Shown here in pieces: positions 5,590 to 7,439 of a DNA stretch of 7,439 bases. A model generated the notes under the pieces. The model worked only from the letters and a program-made list of their open reading frames with translations, searched no databases and was not told the DNA's origin. Numbering within the stretch: the first letter of the stretch is position 1; each line of letters opens with the position of its first letter. The DNA is taken from the NCBI GenBank assembly GCA_019247865.1, contig JAFBAJ010000167.1, positions 1 through 7,439 of the forward strand, written 5' to 3'. The stretch comes from Acidobacteriota bacterium. Its GTDB lineage: Bacteria > Acidobacteriota > Blastocatellia > Pyrinomonadales > Pyrinomonadaceae. Made by a program: the position numbers and the translations under genes.

Positions 5590-6162
5590 ATGAAAGAGAA
5601 AAAATACAAGTGGCGGCGCGAGGATTATCAGGAGCAGACGCGCGGGCTGTTGATGGTGCACACGGGCAACGGCAAGGGCAAGACGACGTGTGCGCTCGGC
5701 CTCATGATGCGCGCGGCCGGGCGCGGGCTCAAGTGCTGCATGATCCAGTTCATGAAGTCGCGCCATGACCGTTACGGCGAGCACGAGTCGGCGGAGAAGC
5801 TCGGCATCGAAGTGCACACGATGGGCGACGGCTTCACCTGGGACACCAAAAACCCGGAGCAGGATCGCCAGACCGCGCGCGAGACCTGGGCGCTCTGCGT
5901 CGAGAAGATGCGCAGCCGCGACTATGACCTGCTGGTCTTTGACGAGCTGGTCTACGTCCTCAGCTACCAGATGCTCCCGACCGAAGAGGTGCTGGAAGAG
6001 TTCCGCGCCATCCGCGCAGACCAGCCCGCCCTCCACATCGTCGTCACGGGCCGCGATGCTCCTCCCGCGCTCATCGCAGCCGCAGACCTCGTGACCGAGA
6101 TGACCGAAATCAAACACCCTTACAACGCAGGCATCCGCGCGCAGCAGGGAATAGAGTTTTAA
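5590..6162 (+). CDS. cobO: Cob(I)yrinic acid a,c-diamide / cob(I)alamin adenosyltransferase (CobO/BtuR type)
   Basis: The enzyme transfers the 5'-deoxyadenosyl group from ATP to reduced corrinoid, giving adenosylcobalamin or its precursor in synthesis and salvage. The 190-residue product has the usual length. It carries the inverted-type P-loop GNGKGKTT (26-33), a GDGFTWDT stretch near 79-86, the LLVFDELVYVLSY strand, the VVTGRDAP motif, and the C-terminal EMTEIKHPYNAGIRAQQGIEF-like family signature. No other cobalamin gene is nearby, so a salvage role is likely but inferred. ATG 5590 begins MKEKKYKWRREDY and follows a T6 run. No Shine-Dalgarno is seen, as for nrnA. Codon use is GC-rich like the upstream genes, so cobO appears native though functionally unrelated to them. 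No cobalamin riboswitch fits in the gap. Confidence 0.93.
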   Translation: MKEKKYKWRREDYQEQTRGLLMVHTGNGKGKTTCALGLMMRAAGRGLKCCMIQFMKSRHDRYGEHESAEKLGIEVHTMGDGFTWDTKNPEQDRQTARETWALCVEKMRSRDYDLLVFDELVYVLSYQMLPTEEVLEEFRAIRADQPALHIVVTGRDAPPALIAAADLVTEMTEIKHPYNAGIRAQQGIEF

Positions 6163-6197
6163 AGCCTTCAGGGAGATCAAAATTATCTATTCAAAAC

Positions 6198-7265
6198 ATG
6201 TCTATCTATCAAATACATACCGATGATATCCGACTATTACCCGAAACCACTTTCGAGGAACTCAAACTAAGCGAACGTAACGATCTCCAGCGTTTACTTA
6301 GAAAGAGTATTGACGTAATTGCTCCCAGTTGTCTCGTTATTGCTGAAGAATTCGGAGAATGGGCAGATAGTCGTCGCCGAATTGATTTGCTGGCTATTGA
6401 TCCGGATGCCAATTTAGTTGTCGTGGAACTTAAGCGCGTTGAAGATGGCGGGCATATGGACCTACAAGCGATCCGATATGCTGCTATGGTTTCAGCAATG
6501 ACTTTTGAAAAGGTGCTCGATGTATACGCCCGCTTCCTGACCTCCGAAGGCAGTGAGGTCGAGGCAAGAGAGTCATTATTAAATTTTCTTGGTTGGGATA
6601 GCCCTGATGAAGATCGCTTTGCTCAAGACGTTCGTATCGTTCTGGCTTCGGCAGATTTCTCAAAAGAAATCACTTCAGCAGTGTTGTGGCTTAATGATCA
6701 CGGGCTTGATATTCGCTGTGTGCGTCTTAAACCTTATCGTCTAAACACAGAAGTATTATTAGATGTACAGCAAATAATTCCTTTACCTGAAGCGGCCGAA
6801 TATCAAGTTCAGATAAGAGAAAAAGTAAGACAAGAGCGAGTCAGGCAGGATGGGTACAGAGATTTTACCAAGTATGACCTGTTCATAGATGGTTCCGTCC
6901 TGCCGCGGTTGAGTAAGCGTCAGCTGGTCTATCAAGTAATTAAGCAACTTGTGAAGAGCGGCGTTACGCCAGAAACAATTGATTCGAGTATAACTTCGAC
7001 ACGCGGACCTTTGTTTAAGGTAACCGAAGGTGAATTGAAAGCAGAAGAATTTCTTGAGGCTCTTTCAAGCCAGTATGAGAAAACTGGCAAACGCTTTGAC
7101 GCCAGCCGCTATTTTTTCGCCCCAGGCGAGCTTTTTTGGCTTGCTGGAAAGACCTATGCTCTGAGCAATCAATGGGGCGGCCCGGCAGCTATTAATTTCG
7201 TAGCGACCCTTATTCAGAAGTTCGGTGGCGACAGATTATCATTTGGTGCAAGTGAACACGTCTGA
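6198..7265 (+). CDS. NucS/DUF91-like PD-(D/E)XK nuclease-type protein
   Basis: This 355-residue protein of unknown specific role has an N-terminal restriction-endonuclease-like fold pattern: E50/E51 in EEFGEW, D63 in RRIDLLAID, the E77-x-K79 pair in VVVELKR, and the Q90-A-I-R-Y94 helix after GGHMDLQ. This D...ExK...Q..Y order is typical of DUF91/NucS-related nucleases. A leader (ETTFEELKLSERNDLQRLLR) common in this family precedes it. A charged helix follows near 200-222, then a C-terminal domain from about 225 that I do not recognise. No membrane segment or signal peptide is present. Substrate and function are unknown; DNA cleavage in repair or defence is inferred. ATG 6198 is the first start codon in this frame after cobO. 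GGGAG at 6171-6175 is too distant (22 bases) to be a normal Shine-Dalgarno. Low GC and a changed codon use set it apart from cobO and suggest transfer. Confidence 0.7.
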   Translation: MSIYQIHTDDIRLLPETTFEELKLSERNDLQRLLRKSIDVIAPSCLVIAEEFGEWADSRRRIDLLAIDPDANLVVVELKRVEDGGHMDLQAIRYAAMVSAMTFEKVLDVYARFLTSEGSEVEARESLLNFLGWDSPDEDRFAQDVRIVLASADFSKEITSAVLWLNDHGLDIRCVRLKPYRLNTEVLLDVQQIIPLPEAAEYQVQIREKVRQERVRQDGYRDFTKYDLFIDGSVLPRLSKRQLVYQVIKQLVKSGVTPETIDSSITSTRGPLFKVTEGELKAEEFLEALSSQYEKTGKRFDASRYFFAPGELFWLAGKTYALSNQWGGPAAINFVATLIQKFGGDRLSFGASEHV

Positions 7266-7347
7266 CTTGAAATAGCAGTGCCTCTGTCTTAAATCTCATC
7301 TTAACTACATGCAACATCCACATCAATCAGCTTCAAGTTCTAACAGA

Positions 7348-7371
7348 TATGATAAAATTCGACTAATGAGG
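7348..7371 (+). promoter_or_regulatory. Putative -10 element and Shine-Dalgarno before the last gene
   Basis: The 113-base gap 7266-7378 contains TATGATAAAAT (7348-7358), which offers a good sigma70-like -10 hexamer (TATGAT at 7348-7353 or TAAAAT at 7353-7358). No convincing -35 is seen at 16-18 bases; TTCAAG at 7332-7337 is the nearest and is poorly spaced. GAGG at 7368-7371 lies seven bases before the ATG and is a good ribosome binding site. The promoter is tentative and the Shine-Dalgarno more secure. Nothing else stands out in this gap. Confidence 0.4.
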
Positions 7372-7378
7372 TTGGGAC

Positions 7379-7439
7379 ATGTCTACTAAAACCCAGGCGA
7401 CGATTGAGGATTTGTATCGGATTCCTGATCACGGTAAAG
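7379..7439 (+). CDS. Probable Uma2 family endonuclease (DUF820), N-terminal fragment
   Basis: Twenty codons are visible before the window ends. The product starts MSTKTQATIEDLYRIPDHGK. The pattern of a short basic start, then T-[IV]-E-D-L, a few residues, and P-x-x-G-K is the usual opening of Uma2 proteins, a PD-(D/E)XK-fold family often present in many copies in cyanobacterial and acidobacterial-type genomes. The catalytic part lies outside the window. GAGG at the right spacing supports the ATG. Biological function of the family is poorly known. The call rests on a short N-terminus only. Confidence 0.65.
   Translation, partial: MSTKTQATIEDLYRIPDHGK

Larger units (their letters stand above)
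6163..7439. other. AT-rich segment, probable acquired islet
   Basis: Composition changes sharply after cobO. By hand count line 3001-3060 in infB has 42 of 60 G+C, while 6241-6300 has 27 of 60 and 6721-6780 has 19 of 60. Codon third positions shift from C/G to A/T (TTA, ATT, GAA, AAA). Two nuclease-like genes lie here. I see no flanking direct repeat, tRNA, integrase or transposase within the window, so the boundary and mechanism are unknown. Confidence 0.5.

Noticed and set aside
5566..6180. 204-codon open frame on the - strand opposite cobO
   Set aside because: It is an antisense shadow of cobO, whose motifs are complete on the + strand.
7265..7338. Inverted pair ACTTGAA (7265-7271) and TTCAAGT (7332-7338)
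   Set aside because: Seven bases separated by 60 are easily found by chance, and no further pairing extends it.

Overview
The window is a GC-rich bacterial chromosome segment carrying a translation operon on the + strand: the 3' end of nusA, then infB, rbfA and an nrnA-type DHH phosphoesterase, followed by cobO. It ends in a clearly more AT-rich stretch with a NucS/DUF91-like nuclease gene and the first 20 codons of a probable Uma2-family endonuclease. All genes read in the same direction. No tRNA, rRNA, CRISPR array or insertion sequence was found. The gene order, the IF2 and NusA sequences, and the heptameric junction repeats suggest an Acidobacteriota-like (possibly Blastocatellia) organism. 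That assignment is an inference from memory and no search supports it.

Layout. Positions 2-865 encode the C-terminal end of NusA with a long, very acidic tail. Positions 866-1076 are a structured leader with an 18-position stem (961-978 with 1022-1039) and a competing stem, followed by the Shine-Dalgarno of infB. infB (1077-3944) encodes a complete 955-residue IF2 with two IF2_N modules separated by a long low-complexity linker. rbfA (4028-4411), nrnA (4484-5473) and cobO (5590-6162) follow. The usual next gene of such operons, truB, is not here. From about 6165 base composition and codon use change abruptly, which suggests an acquired islet with two different PD-(D/E)XK-type nuclease genes.

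The most unusual signal is at the gene junctions. Each of the three gaps infB-rbfA, rbfA-nrnA and nrnA-cobO is filled almost completely by one long hairpin built of degenerate 7-bp tandem units. The units differ between gaps (CCAAGTC, CTACGCC and CAAAGAC types) but fit one loose pattern, C-N-A-N-R-N-C. The arms pair in register without gaps over 35, 24 and 29 positions, and many substitutions are kept as G-U pairs. Two of the hairpins begin inside the stop codon of the preceding gene. The first ends one base before the rbfA start codon and buries its only Shine-Dalgarno-like sequence. The third is followed by T6 touching the cobO start codon, as an intrinsic terminator or attenuator would be. 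These look like a dispersed heptad-hairpin family that may control coupling, termination or mRNA processing within the operon.

Together the core genes serve transcription elongation (NusA), initiator tRNA delivery (IF2), 30S maturation (RbfA) and nanoRNA or pAp breakdown (NrnA). CobO makes adenosylcobalamin and is functionally unrelated, so it is probably a local guest of the operon.
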